Shown here: in pieces, positions 32,766-41,023 of the stretch
Numbering within the stretch: the stretch's first letter is position 1
How the letters are laid out: the number at the start of each line of letters is the position of its first letter
NCBI RefSeq assembly: GCF_937912035.1
Contig: NZ_CALDPF010000026.1
Coordinates: forward strand, 1 to 41,023
Origin: an uncultured Bacteroides sp.
GTDB lineage: Bacteria > Bacteroidota > Bacteroidia > Bacteroidales > Bacteroidaceae
Direction: 5' to 3'
DNA: 41,023 bases
Translations under genes and position numbers: made by a program
Notes under the pieces: model-generated
What the model was told of the DNA's origin: nothing
The model's input: only the letters and a program-made list of their open reading frames with translations
Database searches by the model: none

Positions 32766-35507
32766 ATGAAGAATACTTTATGTTTGAAAATATTTATATT
32801 ATTTAATTTGTGTCTAACTACTGTTTTTGCTAACAAGTCCGATTTTAGTTTTTCTGGTGATTTTGTAGTATTATACAGGCATGATAATCCACAGTTGGAA
32901 TTGAGAAATTTACCTGAGTGCAGATATTATGCCCCAATTTGGAAATCTATAGTTAAGACAAAAAATGTAAAAATAAAGCAAAACAAGAGTCAAGGTGGAG
33001 ATGGAATAGATGAATCTATGTCTGCTTCGATGGAAGGAAAAACATTTAATTATTTTTCTGCAGGGGAAAGGTTTGAATATGTTTCAAAAGTATCTTATTG
33101 CATAAATGATACTGTATATTGGGAGTATCCACAGAAGTCAATTGGAGTCCTGAAAGTAAAGTCGTATCCGATTGATAATGGAATAATTAGCTTTGATATA
33201 AAATTTACTCCACTAAAAGAAGGATATTATTCTTTGATTTATACAGGTGCACCGGGAAAAGGTACCCAAGATATAGCTAATATTTATCAACCGTTGGTTT
33301 GGCAAAAGCAGCGGTTTCCGAAGGATTCTTATCTGTCATTGGCTTTTAGCTGTTCTTTACCTGCAACTTTTATAGAATCTGACGGTACTACATGGGGGGT
33401 TGTTGCTAGCCCTGATGAATTTCCTTTTGAACCGTTACCGACTAGATATAATAGTCGTTTTGGAGTTCTGCTCAGAGGTCTAAAGGAGAATACACTATCT
33501 CCTATGATAGCTGCTCCTGTGTTAGGCGGTGTTGAATCTTTTAGAGAAAAAGGAGAAACTTACAAATTTTGTTTTTATACTTATGTGCAGAATGAAGGTA
33601 TAACTAAAACATATAAGAATGTGGCTCAAAAGATTTACGGTTTTAAGGATTATAGGAGAAATGAAATTTGTAACTTAAATTATACTATTGATAATATATC
33701 AAAATACATCCTTAGTGATTATAGTTGTTTTATTGATAGCCTTAGAGGTTGTTCGTATTCGACAGATGTACCTGGTTCAGTGAAAAATGTGAGTGCTTTA
33801 CATCCTTTTGAAATAGCTATAATATCTGACGATAAAAAAATGTATGAATCAAGAGCTTTACCTATAACTGAATTTATGTTGTCACGTGAAAATTCTTTGT
33901 TCTGTTTAGATAAAAAGCAAAAGATACAGAACCCTTCCAGAAAGATGACAGGACCTTGCGCTACAATAAATGAAATGTCTATGGTTGGTTATATGACAGG
34001 AAACACGAATTCTTTTTTATTGGATTTATGTAAAAAAAAGAGAGAAAAAATGCAAACAAAATCTTGGAGTGATGACCTTGATTTATTTAGATATACAAAT
34101 GATAAGAAATATTTGGAATCAGCTGTTAGTGGGGCGATAAAGTATATCAATGAGGAACTCCCTTTAGAAAATAAAAAACTTGATAAACAATTTTTTTGGA
34201 CTTCATATACACCTAAATATATAAATTTATTGGAGTTGTATGAGGAAACAAAGAATAAAATATTTCTTGATGCAGCTTATAAAGGAGCATGCGAATATGC
34301 AATGTATATATGGATGTGTCCTGCAATACCTAAGTCTAAAGTATTTGTAAATGAAAATGGTAAGGCACCACATTATTGGTATCTAAAATCCAAAGGAATT
34401 CCACAGCAAGAAGCTAAAGAAGAATATGTTGATGCTTGGCGTCTGTCGGAAATTGGATTGTTGGCTGAAAGCTCTACAACTAGTATCGGGCATCGTGCTG
34501 TTTTTATGGCTCATCATGCTCCATACATGTATCGTATAGCACATTATACCGGTGATACTTTTTTGAAGGATATAGCTAGGTCTGCAGTCGTTGGACGATA
34601 CTGTAATTTCCCAGGTTATCATATAAACACTAAAAGAACAACAGCCTATGAGAAAGTGGATTTTCCATTGAGACCATGGGATGAATTAAGTGTAAGTTCT
34701 TTCCATTATAATCATCCAATGCCTATGGTTTCTATGCTATATGATTTCTTAATTACGGATTTTTGGCATAAATCAGACGAAAAGATTTTTTTTCCTAGTG
34801 TTTATGCAGAAGGTTATGCCTATTTGCAAACAAAGATATATGGTGTAAAGAAGGGAAGTTTTTATAAATATGACAATGTTTCTCTTTGGATTCCAAATGG
34901 ATTGGTTAAAGGAGCTGATAAAGAACTGAATTATTTGTCAGCAATGGATGAAAATAATTTTTATATTGCCTTTTCGAACCAAAGCAATGAGAATATAGGA
35001 TCTCGCATTAGTTTTGATACTAATAGAGTTGAGATATTTAATAATAACTCTTATACATACGAAGAATATAAAAATGGTAAATATATCCGTACAGGTATAT
35101 TGAGAGATGGATTTCTTGACATTAATGTTGAACCTCATGGACTTACAGCATATGTAATTAAAAACGTTAAGAAGAATTTAGAGTTTCAAAATGTGTTTTC
35201 TGAGAAATCCGAGAAGAAATGGAATACCTACTATGAAGGCAAAATAGGTGGACTCAGAGCAATGGTTTTAGATTTTGGGAAGAACCTTAAAAATCTGTAT
35301 ATATATTTACAAGATGATGATTCTACGATTGAAAAGGTATGTCTGAATATGAAAAAAGATAATATAGAATTAAATGAAATAGATAATAACTTTCCATACG
35401 AATTTTCATTTCCGATAGAACAATCAATGGATAAAATTGATTTTGAGATGGTTATTCATAGAAAAAATGGAAAGGTGGAAAGGGAAAATGTACAACTAGA
35501 AAAATAA
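32766..35507 (+). CDS. Secreted protein of unknown family (paralogue B of 27947-30787)
   Basis: This 913-residue protein has a standard signal peptide (cleavage likely after VFA, about residue 23) in place of the lipobox of paralogue A. It is clearly homologous along its whole length. Shared motifs are QPLVWQKQRFP, EFPFEPLPTRYNSRFG, CSYSTDVPGSVKNVSALHP, PSRKMTGPCATINE, GKAPHYWYLKSKG, VDAWRLSEIGL, ESSTTSIGHR, DIARSAVVGRYCNFPGYHIN and RTTAYEK. A beta domain, an alpha/alpha-toroid-like centre and C-terminal beta-sandwiches are inferred. The likely location is the periplasm, so A and B may act in sequence on surface and periplasm. The ATG at 32766 is chosen over a TTG at 32727 because the signal peptide begins there. 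The 106-bp gap before it holds no clear promoter. Confidence 0.8.
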   Translation: MKNTLCLKIFILFNLCLTTVFANKSDFSFSGDFVVLYRHDNPQLELRNLPECRYYAPIWKSIVKTKNVKIKQNKSQGGDGIDESMSASMEGKTFNYFSAGERFEYVSKVSYCINDTVYWEYPQKSIGVLKVKSYPIDNGIISFDIKFTPLKEGYYSLIYTGAPGKGTQDIANIYQPLVWQKQRFPKDSYLSLAFSCSLPATFIESDGTTWGVVASPDEFPFEPLPTRYNSRFGVLLRGLKENTLSPMIAAPVLGGVESFREKGETYKFCFYTYVQNEGITKTYKNVAQKIYGFKDYRRNEICNLNYTIDNISKYILSDYSCFIDSLRGCSYSTDVPGSVKNVSALHPFEIAIISDDKKMYESRALPITEFMLSRENSLFCLDKKQKIQNPSRKMTGPCATINEMSMVGYMTGNTNSFLLDLCKKKREKMQTKSWSDDLDLFRYTNDKKYLESAVSGAIKYINEELPLENKKLDKQFFWTSYTPKYINLLELYEETKNKIFLDAAYKGACEYAMYIWMCPAIPKSKVFVNENGKAPHYWYLKSKGIPQQEAKEEYVDAWRLSEIGLLAESSTTSIGHRAVFMAHHAPYMYRIAHYTGDTFLKDIARSAVVGRYCNFPGYHINTKRTTAYEKVDFPLRPWDELSVSSFHYNHPMPMVSMLYDFLITDFWHKSDEKIFFPSVYAEGYAYLQTKIYGVKKGSFYKYDNVSLWIPNGLVKGADKELNYLSAMDENNFYIAFSNQSNENIGSRISFDTNRVEIFNNNSYTYEEYKNGKYIRTGILRDGFLDINVEPHGLTAYVIKNVKKNLEFQNVFSEKSEKKWNTYYEGKIGGLRAMVLDFGKNLKNLYIYLQDDDSTIEKVCLNMKKDNIELNEIDNNFPYEFSFPIEQSMDKIDFEMVIHRKNGKVERENVQLEK

Positions 35508-35524
35508 AATTTACTATTTGAATT

Positions 35525-37384
35525 ATGAAAAGAAGATTTTATATATTTATCGTGTCATTATTTGTTTTTTCTAATATAATTTATGCGGACAAATTATACG
35601 TAGAAGCAGAAAGTTTTAATGATAATGGTGGTTGGGTTGTTGATCAACAATTTATGGATATAATGGGATCTCCTTATTTGATGGCTCATGGAATGGGGGA
35701 AAAGGTAAATGATGCCAATACGATAGTAGATTTCCCGTCTACAGGATTATATCATGTTTTTATCCGTACGTTCAATTGGACATCTCCATGGTTCTCAGGA
35801 AAGGGGCCAGGTGGATATCGTTTAAAAGTAGCTGATAAAAGGCTTTCAGTTGTAGGAAATATTGGAGAAAAATGGGAGTGGCAATATGCTGGGAAAGTAA
35901 AGATTAATAATATTCGTACTAAGTTGTCATTAGAAGATATATTGGGGTTTAATGGGCGTTGTGATGCTATTTATTTTACAAAAGATGAAAATGATGTTCC
36001 GCCTGAAGATGTGCAGGAATTGAAGGCTTTCAAAGAAAATGTTCAACCAAATAATTCAGAATCAGCAAAGTATAATTTTGATTTTGTGGTTGTAGGAGGT
36101 GGCGTTGCAGGGATTTGTGCTGCAGTCTCTGCCGCCAGACTCGGTTGTAAAGTAGCGCTGATCAATGATCGTCCAGTGTTAGGTGGTAACAATAGCTCTG
36201 AAGTAAGAGTGCATTTAGGAGGTAGAATAGAGGTCGGTCCTTATAATAATTTAGGAAACTTAATCAAAGAATTTGGACCAACAAGATTTGGTAATGCTAA
36301 ACCTGGATTTTATTATGAGGATGAAAAGAAAGATTCTATAATAAATAATGAAAAAAATATAACAATGTTTGCTAATATTCGTGTTGTAGAAGTTAAAAAG
36401 CAAGGCAATCATATTGTAAGTGTCATAGGGGAACATATTAGAACTGGAGTAAAGACAGAATTTTACGCACCTTTATTCTCTGATTGTACGGGAGATGGAA
36501 CTGTTGGTTACCTTTCAGGTGCTCACTATGCCATGGGAAGAGAAGGCTATAATGAATATTTTGAAGAATCTGCTCCTGAGTTACCGGATAGTTTGACTAT
36601 GGGGGCATCAGTGCAATGGTATTCACAACTTTCAGATAAAAGAACGAAATTCCCATTGTTTAAATATGGAATAAATTTCAATAATGAAAATTGTGAAAAA
36701 GTAACTATGGGCGAGTGGACATGGGAGACAGGAATGAATTACAATCAGATTAATGATTTTGAGAGAATAAGAGATTATGGATTAATGGTAGTTTTTTCTA
36801 ATTGGAGTTTTTTAAAGAATGAATTAAAAGATAATGATAAATATTTGAAAAGAAAATTAGGTTGGGTTGCATATATTTCAGGTAAACGTGAGTCTAGACG
36901 TTTGCTAGGAGATTATATTCTTAAGGAAAGCGATTTAAGGAAAAGTGTAATTCATGAAGATGCAACAGCTTCTACCACTTGGTCTATTGATTTACATTAT
37001 CCAGATCCTGCTAACAGTAAGAATTTTCCAAATACTGAGTTTAAATCAATAGCTAAACATATTGCAATTCATTATTATCCAGTTCCATACCGTTGCTTAT
37101 ATTCTCGTAATATCGAAAATTTATTTATGGCTGGTCGTAATATTAGTGTTACCCATGTGGCGTTAGGAACAACACGTGTAATGAGAACTACCGGTATGTT
37201 GGGGGAAGTTGTTGGTATGGCTGCATATTTGTGTAAAAAAAATAATGTCTTACCCCGTGGTATATATTGGCAATATCTTGATGAATTGAAGACTTTAATG
37301 AAAGAGGGGATCGGAAGAAAGAATTTAAAAAACAACCAAAAGTATAATGAAGGTAAAACATTAGGTGAACTACCTGTAAAATAA
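35525..37384 (+). CDS. Exported FAD-dependent oxidoreductase with N-terminal binding module
   Basis: This 619-residue protein has a signal peptide (about 1-21) and a beta-rich module (22-155) beginning LYVEAESFNDNGGW, which resembles CBM35-like or golvesin-like domains. An FAD oxidoreductase domain follows: VVVGGGVAG (188-196), RPVLGGNNSSEVR (216-228), DCTGDGTVGYLSGA, GKRESRRLLG, and AGRNISVTHVALGTTRVM. The catalytic part is homologous to the cytoplasmic protein at 20769. An exported flavoprotein is unusual, because FAD is normally loaded in the cytoplasm. The start MKRRF has an RR pair but not a full Tat motif. It lies 17 bp after paralogue B and 9 bp before the GH43-type gene, so it belongs to the PUL. 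It may oxidise a sugar residue on the glycan; the electron acceptor is unknown. Confidence 0.85.
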   Translation: MKRRFYIFIVSLFVFSNIIYADKLYVEAESFNDNGGWVVDQQFMDIMGSPYLMAHGMGEKVNDANTIVDFPSTGLYHVFIRTFNWTSPWFSGKGPGGYRLKVADKRLSVVGNIGEKWEWQYAGKVKINNIRTKLSLEDILGFNGRCDAIYFTKDENDVPPEDVQELKAFKENVQPNNSESAKYNFDFVVVGGGVAGICAAVSAARLGCKVALINDRPVLGGNNSSEVRVHLGGRIEVGPYNNLGNLIKEFGPTRFGNAKPGFYYEDEKKDSIINNEKNITMFANIRVVEVKKQGNHIVSVIGEHIRTGVKTEFYAPLFSDCTGDGTVGYLSGAHYAMGREGYNEYFEESAPELPDSLTMGASVQWYSQLSDKRTKFPLFKYGINFNNENCEKVTMGEWTWETGMNYNQINDFERIRDYGLMVVFSNWSFLKNELKDNDKYLKRKLGWVAYISGKRESRRLLGDYILKESDLRKSVIHEDATASTTWSIDLHYPDPANSKNFPNTEFKSIAKHIAIHYYPVPYRCLYSRNIENLFMAGRNISVTHVALGTTRVMRTTGMLGEVVGMAAYLCKKNNVLPRGIYWQYLDELKTLMKEGIGRKNLKNNQKYNEGKTLGELPVK

Positions 37385-37393
37385 AATTCTGTT

Positions 37394-38401
37394 ATGAGAT
37401 TATTTATAAGTTTAGTTATAGCTGTTTTGTGCCCAATAATATCTTCGTCACAAATTAAATCTGGAGTAAAGTGGTTTGATGCAAGAAACAACATCATAAA
37501 CGCTCATGGAGGAAATATTCTTTATTATGGAGGGGTATATTATTGGTATGGTGAACATAAAATAGAAGGTTTATCAGAGAAGACACATGCTGATGGAGGT
37601 GTTCATTGTTATGCGTCAAATGATTTTAATAAATGGTATGATCAAGGAATGATGATTTCATTGGACAGACCAGAAAATCAGGATTTGACTCATGAATGTA
37701 ATTCTGATCGCCCTAAAGTTGTATATAACGAGAAAACCAATATGTTTATTATGTTTTTTAAATTATATTTGAGAGGAATGGGGTCGGATGTAGGTTATGT
37801 TGGTGTGGCGACATCACGTAGTCCTGTTGGTCCATTTGTTTATAGTCATAAGTTTCTTGGTGGAAATTCGGCAAATGGAACAGGAGATTTTGCCATATAT
37901 AAGGATGATGATGGAGAGTTGTATCATTTTGCTGTACACAAACCAACAAAAAAAATGGTTTTCTGTAAAATGACTGACGATTACTTAATGCCAGAAGGAA
38001 ATTACATTGAGTGTGAAGGTATAGTAAGGGCTACTGAAGCTCCTGCCATAATCAAGCATCAAGGAATGTATTATATGTTAGCATCCGGATCAACAGGCTG
38101 GAAGCCTAACGCAGCACGATCGTATTCTTCAAAAACATTGTCTGGGCCGTGGAAGAATCTTGGTAATCCACTATCAGGTATAAACCCTCATAATAATTTA
38201 GGACCGGAATTAAGTTATGGAGGACAGTCGAATTTTATTTTTAAGTTACCCGATAAAGAAGAAGGTTTTGTGGCGATGTTTGATATAAATAAACCTGAAC
38301 ACCCCTTTGAAAGTTTATATATATGGTTACCATTAAAAATTGAAAATGGAAGGTTAAAAATAGAGTGGGTTGATGATTGGAACGTGTCATCTTTTGATTA
38401 G
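37394..38401 (+). CDS. GH43 subfamily 24-like exo-galactanase
   Basis: This 335-residue protein is a single five-bladed propeller with a signal peptide (about 1-19). It shows the GH43_24 pattern: INAHGGNILYYGGVYYWYGE (35-54), SDRPKVVYN (104-112), RATEAPAI (212-219) with E215 as likely general acid, SGSTGWKPNAA (231-241), and GGQSNFIF (276-283). Q278 stands where this subfamily uses glutamine in place of the usual catalytic base, and the first blade has Asn where most GH43 have Asp. Characterised GH43_24 enzymes release galactose from beta-1,3-galactan of arabinogalactan proteins. D105 replaces the more usual glutamate of the ERPK motif, so specificity may differ. It lies 9 bp after the exported oxidoreductase. 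Confidence 0.85.
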   Translation: MRLFISLVIAVLCPIISSSQIKSGVKWFDARNNIINAHGGNILYYGGVYYWYGEHKIEGLSEKTHADGGVHCYASNDFNKWYDQGMMISLDRPENQDLTHECNSDRPKVVYNEKTNMFIMFFKLYLRGMGSDVGYVGVATSRSPVGPFVYSHKFLGGNSANGTGDFAIYKDDDGELYHFAVHKPTKKMVFCKMTDDYLMPEGNYIECEGIVRATEAPAIIKHQGMYYMLASGSTGWKPNAARSYSSKTLSGPWKNLGNPLSGINPHNNLGPELSYGGQSNFIFKLPDKEEGFVAMFDINKPEHPFESLYIWLPLKIENGRLKIEWVDDWNVSSFD

Positions 38402-38455
38402 AATTATTTTATGGATATTAATATTCTAAAATGATGTAATAAATATTAATGTTAT

Positions 38456-39124
38456 ATGAGAAAATATTGTTTAGTATTATCTTTTTTAACTAGTTTCTTT
38501 TTCTTGGCTGATTTAAGAGCTAAAAGTATAACAATAATGGGAATTGGAGACTCAATAACTGAGGGTGGATCAAAATTTTATTCATATTTGGGGCCTCTCT
38601 CTGATTTATTACATTTGGCAGGTTTGGATTTTGAACTTATTGGAGAAAAACAGGTGTGTATCGGTCATTATAAATATAGACATTCAGGATATAGTGGAAA
38701 AACAGCAGAATTTATTGATGAACATGTTTCTGAGATATATCGGAATAATAAAGCCGATATTGTATTGATACATTCAGGACATAATTATTTTAGTGAAAAA
38801 CATCCTGTTAAAACGATTGTTGCCGCCAATAAATCAATTATTATGAAAATATCAAAAATAAATCCTAAAGTACAAATCTTTGTTGCAGGGGTAATTAATA
38901 GTGGAAAACTTCCGAAGTATAGTTATATTGATGATTTAAATAAGGAAATCAAAAGTATGATTGATGATTTAGGGTATGAGAATGTGGCTTTTGTTGATCT
39001 TAGTGATGGTTTTGACTGGCATATCCATACTGTTTCAGATAAAGTACATCCTAATTTATTGGGAGCACATGTAATGGCTTGTAATTGGTTTAAAGCGATA
39101 ACCCCATATTTTTATAAAAAATAA
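38456..39124 (+). CDS. Exported SGNH/GDSL-type esterase
   Basis: This 222-residue protein has a signal peptide (about 1-22) and the SGNH hydrolase blocks in order: GDSITEGG with nucleophile S33, HSGYSGKT with G78, SGHNY with N110, and DKVHPN with the D195/H198 pair. These supply the catalytic triad and oxyanion hole. Such enzymes in PULs usually remove acetyl or other acyl groups from sugars. It is followed after 15 bp by a second esterase of a different family, suggesting at least two ester types or positions on the glycan. It is about the usual family length, with no extra modules. Confidence 0.88.
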   Translation: MRKYCLVLSFLTSFFFLADLRAKSITIMGIGDSITEGGSKFYSYLGPLSDLLHLAGLDFELIGEKQVCIGHYKYRHSGYSGKTAEFIDEHVSEIYRNNKADIVLIHSGHNYFSEKHPVKTIVAANKSIIMKISKINPKVQIFVAGVINSGKLPKYSYIDDLNKEIKSMIDDLGYENVAFVDLSDGFDWHIHTVSDKVHPNLLGAHVMACNWFKAITPYFYKK

Positions 39125-39139
39125 TTATATTAAGTTAGT

Positions 39140-40567
39140 ATGCGTAATTTTTTTCTGAACTATAGATTATTGATTAGCCTATTGTCTATAATGACATGCT
39201 TTTTATCATTAAATGCTGGAGCACTGAAGATAGCAAGTATTTTTACTGATAATATGGTACTCCAAAGAGGAAAATATATAAGGATATTTGGTAATGCTAC
39301 TTCGGGAGAGATTGTTTATGTTTCTTTGGGAACTAATAAGTCAATAGCTAATGTTGATGTAAATGGTAGGTGGGTAGCTTATTTGAATCCAGAGGAAGCT
39401 GATGATAATCCTCGTAATCTTATTATTGAGTGTAATAATGAGAAAATAATATTAAACAATATTTTAATTGGAGATGTATGGTTGGCAAGCGGTCAGTCAA
39501 ATATGCAGATGAAAATAGCTAATATTGACAGTTTAGAGAAGAAGAAAATTATATCTACTAATGATAATTTATTAAGATATTATCAAGTAGCACATGTTGT
39601 AAGCGGTGGAAAAATAAATAAATCTTCTGATATATCTTGGACTTCATTGTATAACGGTAATTGTATTGATTGGTCTGCTGTTGCAGTAAATTTTGCTTTG
39701 GAAATGCGTAAACAATTAAAGGTGCCTATAGGAATAATTTGTGTAGCTCAAGGTAGTTCCAATATAGAATCATGGATAGGAAGAAATTATTCTAAAATTG
39801 ATAAAATAAAAAGTCATTTTCAGAAAGATCTAGAAGATGTTAATATCCAGTCTAATTATAAAAATGCTCATAGGCTTTATGATTCTATGTTATCAAAGGT
39901 GTCTGGGTATACAATTAAAGGAATTATATGGTATCAAGGAGAAGCAAATGCAAAAAGTGGAATAGCCAAAGATTATGGATGTCTACTGTCTTCTCTTATT
40001 GAAAATTGGAGGGAAACGTGGAGTGATGAAAGAATGATTTTTGGTGTTGTTCAATTACCAAATTATAATTATAAAGAGTCTATGTCATCTACTGAACACT
40101 CCTGGGCAGTTCTAAGGCAACAACAAAAAGACGTTTGTGATTCAATGCGTAATACTGTAATGGCTGTCAGCGCAGATTTAGGTGAAAATAATAATATTCA
40201 CCCAAAGAAAAAAAATGAAGTCTCTAAAAGGTTATGTTATGAAATTCTTAATGCATTTTATGGGAAAAAAGAATTACCTATAAGTCCAAGATTGGGAAAT
40301 CCAAAATTAAAAAATGGAAATATCGTTATTCCCATCTTGAGTACTTCTTGTGTACAAGACAAATCTTTAGTGAATGGTTTTGAGGTTAGTGCTTCGGGGT
40401 TCAACTTTAAACCTGTAAAGGCACAAATTTCTAATGGTCATGTCATTGTATATACTGAAGGAATTGATTGTAAATATATTCGATATGCATGGACTAATAC
40501 CCCAGTTTTAAATATTTATGATAAAAATAACTTGCCAGCTTCTCCAGTACTGTTTAAGATTAAATAG
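39140..40567 (+). CDS. Sialate O-acetylesterase-family (SASA) carbohydrate esterase
   Basis: This 475-residue protein has an N-terminal signal region (to about residue 27), a beta-sandwich opening with FTDNMVLQRGK, and the SGNH-like esterase domain. GDVWLASGQSNMQ carries the nucleophile S120, and GIIWYQGEANA and NNIHPKKKNEV follow, with H354 the likely catalytic histidine. The family often has Asp two residues before this histidine (DIHP); here it is N352. The triad may therefore be altered, or another acid may serve. These esterases remove O-acetyl groups from xylans, mannans, rhamnogalacturonans or sialic acids. Position in the PUL supports deacetylation of the target glycan before glycosidases act. 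Confidence 0.85.
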   Translation: MRNFFLNYRLLISLLSIMTCFLSLNAGALKIASIFTDNMVLQRGKYIRIFGNATSGEIVYVSLGTNKSIANVDVNGRWVAYLNPEEADDNPRNLIIECNNEKIILNNILIGDVWLASGQSNMQMKIANIDSLEKKKIISTNDNLLRYYQVAHVVSGGKINKSSDISWTSLYNGNCIDWSAVAVNFALEMRKQLKVPIGIICVAQGSSNIESWIGRNYSKIDKIKSHFQKDLEDVNIQSNYKNAHRLYDSMLSKVSGYTIKGIIWYQGEANAKSGIAKDYGCLLSSLIENWRETWSDERMIFGVVQLPNYNYKESMSSTEHSWAVLRQQQKDVCDSMRNTVMAVSADLGENNNIHPKKKNEVSKRLCYEILNAFYGKKELPISPRLGNPKLKNGNIVIPILSTSCVQDKSLVNGFEVSASGFNFKPVKAQISNGHVIVYTEGIDCKYIRYAWTNTPVLNIYDKNNLPASPVLFKIK

Positions 40568-40644
40568 AATCTCCTGTGTTATCTTTTTGTTATTGTTGGA
40601 TAATATTAGTTTTTGAGTTTCTTTTAAATAACGAACTTTAGTTT

Positions 40645-41023
40645 ATGAATAATTATTATTTAGTTAAACGATTTCTTTTATTAAGTATTGTGGTTATTAT
40701 ACCAATGGCAGCATCATCTCAGTCTGCTAATTTTGATCCGCCTATTATGGGTTGGAGTTCATGGAATACATATAGGGTAAATATAAACGAGACTCTGATA
40801 AAAAAACAGGCCGATGCCATGGTGTCACTCGGTTTTAAGGATGCAGGTTATTCATATATAAATATTGATGACGGTTTTTTCGGTTATCGTGATGACGTTG
40901 GAATGCTGCATGCGCATCCTGAGCGTTTCCCGAATGGTATGAAGGTTGTGGCAGACTATATTCATTCCTTAGGACTAAAGGCCGGAATATATTCAGAAGC
41001 CGGATCAAATACGTGTGGGTCTA
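40645..41023 (+). CDS. GH27 family alpha-galactosidase-like enzyme (cut by window end)
   Basis: The first 126 codons are present. After a signal peptide (cleavage near SSQS, about residue 26), the barrel begins with PPIMGWSSWNTY (32-43) and continues with YINIDDGFFG (71-80), HPERFPNGMK (91-100) and GLKAGIYSEAGSNTC (110-124). These are the opening strands of GH27 alpha-galactosidases, including the substrate-binding Asp pair D75-D76. The nucleophile and acid/base lie beyond the edge. Codon use is visibly less AT-rich here than in the preceding PUL genes. It is 77 bp after the esterase on the same strand and is probably part of the same locus. Alpha-galactosidase is the most common activity; alpha-N-acetylgalactosaminidase or beta-L-arabinopyranosidase are alternatives. 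Confidence 0.85.
   Translation, partial: MNNYYLVKRFLLLSIVVIIPMAASSQSANFDPPIMGWSSWNTYRVNINETLIKKQADAMVSLGFKDAGYSYINIDDGFFGYRDDVGMLHAHPERFPNGMKVVADYIHSLGLKAGIYSEAGSNTCGS

Overview
The window looks like a chromosomal segment of a gut Bacteroidales (Bacteroides/Phocaeicola type). The basis is an adjacent SusC/SusD pair, many exported carbohydrate-active enzymes, TAnnTTTG-type promoters, an etfB-etfA-acyl-CoA dehydrogenase operon of the Bacteroidetes kind, and AT-rich DNA. No rRNA, tRNA, CRISPR array or intact insertion sequence was seen.

Layout. (1) 1-2.3 kb: four 22-bp tandem repeats, an orphan HicB-like gene, and a small membrane protein facing an ECF sigma factor that is translationally coupled to a two-helix membrane protein. 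(2) 2.0-2.3 kb: a frameshifted, truncated copy of an FKBP-type prolyl isomerase gene. (3) 2.4-11.3 kb, minus strand: a polyuronide-lyase cluster without its own SusC/D. It encodes a GH105 unsaturated glycuronyl hydrolase, a heparinase II/III-fold lyase, two diverged PL8 lyases with intact catalytic residues, and an exported KdgF-like cupin. The intact FKBP gene lies on its other side. (4) 11.4-15.5 kb, minus strand: FKBP, acyl-CoA dehydrogenase, EtfA and EtfB, with a clear terminator and promoters. (5) 15.8-17.3 kb: a serine-type S1 sulfatase. (6) 17.9 kb to the right edge, plus strand, very AT-rich: a LacI regulator, a 42-bp perfect palindrome, then a long polysaccharide utilization locus (PUL). 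The PUL order is SSS symporter, FAD oxidoreductase, SusC, SusD, a large unknown lipoprotein, GH97, a secreted paralogue of that unknown, an exported FAD oxidoreductase, a GH43_24-like exo-galactanase, an SGNH esterase, a sialate-O-acetylesterase-family esterase, and a GH27 enzyme cut by the window end.

How the genes may work together (inference). The minus cluster forms a complete periplasmic route: lyases create 4,5-unsaturated uronates, GH105 releases them, and the KdgF-like cupin linearises them. The plus-strand PUL points to an O-acylated, galactose-rich glycan. SusC/D would import it, esterases would remove acyl groups, and GH97, GH27 and GH43_24-like enzymes would remove galactose-type sugars. 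Two flavoproteins and two paralogous alpha/alpha-toroid proteins of unknown activity have no obvious place in a purely hydrolytic scheme. They are the best candidates for undescribed chemistry. The sugar assignments come from family membership only and are not proven by the sequence.
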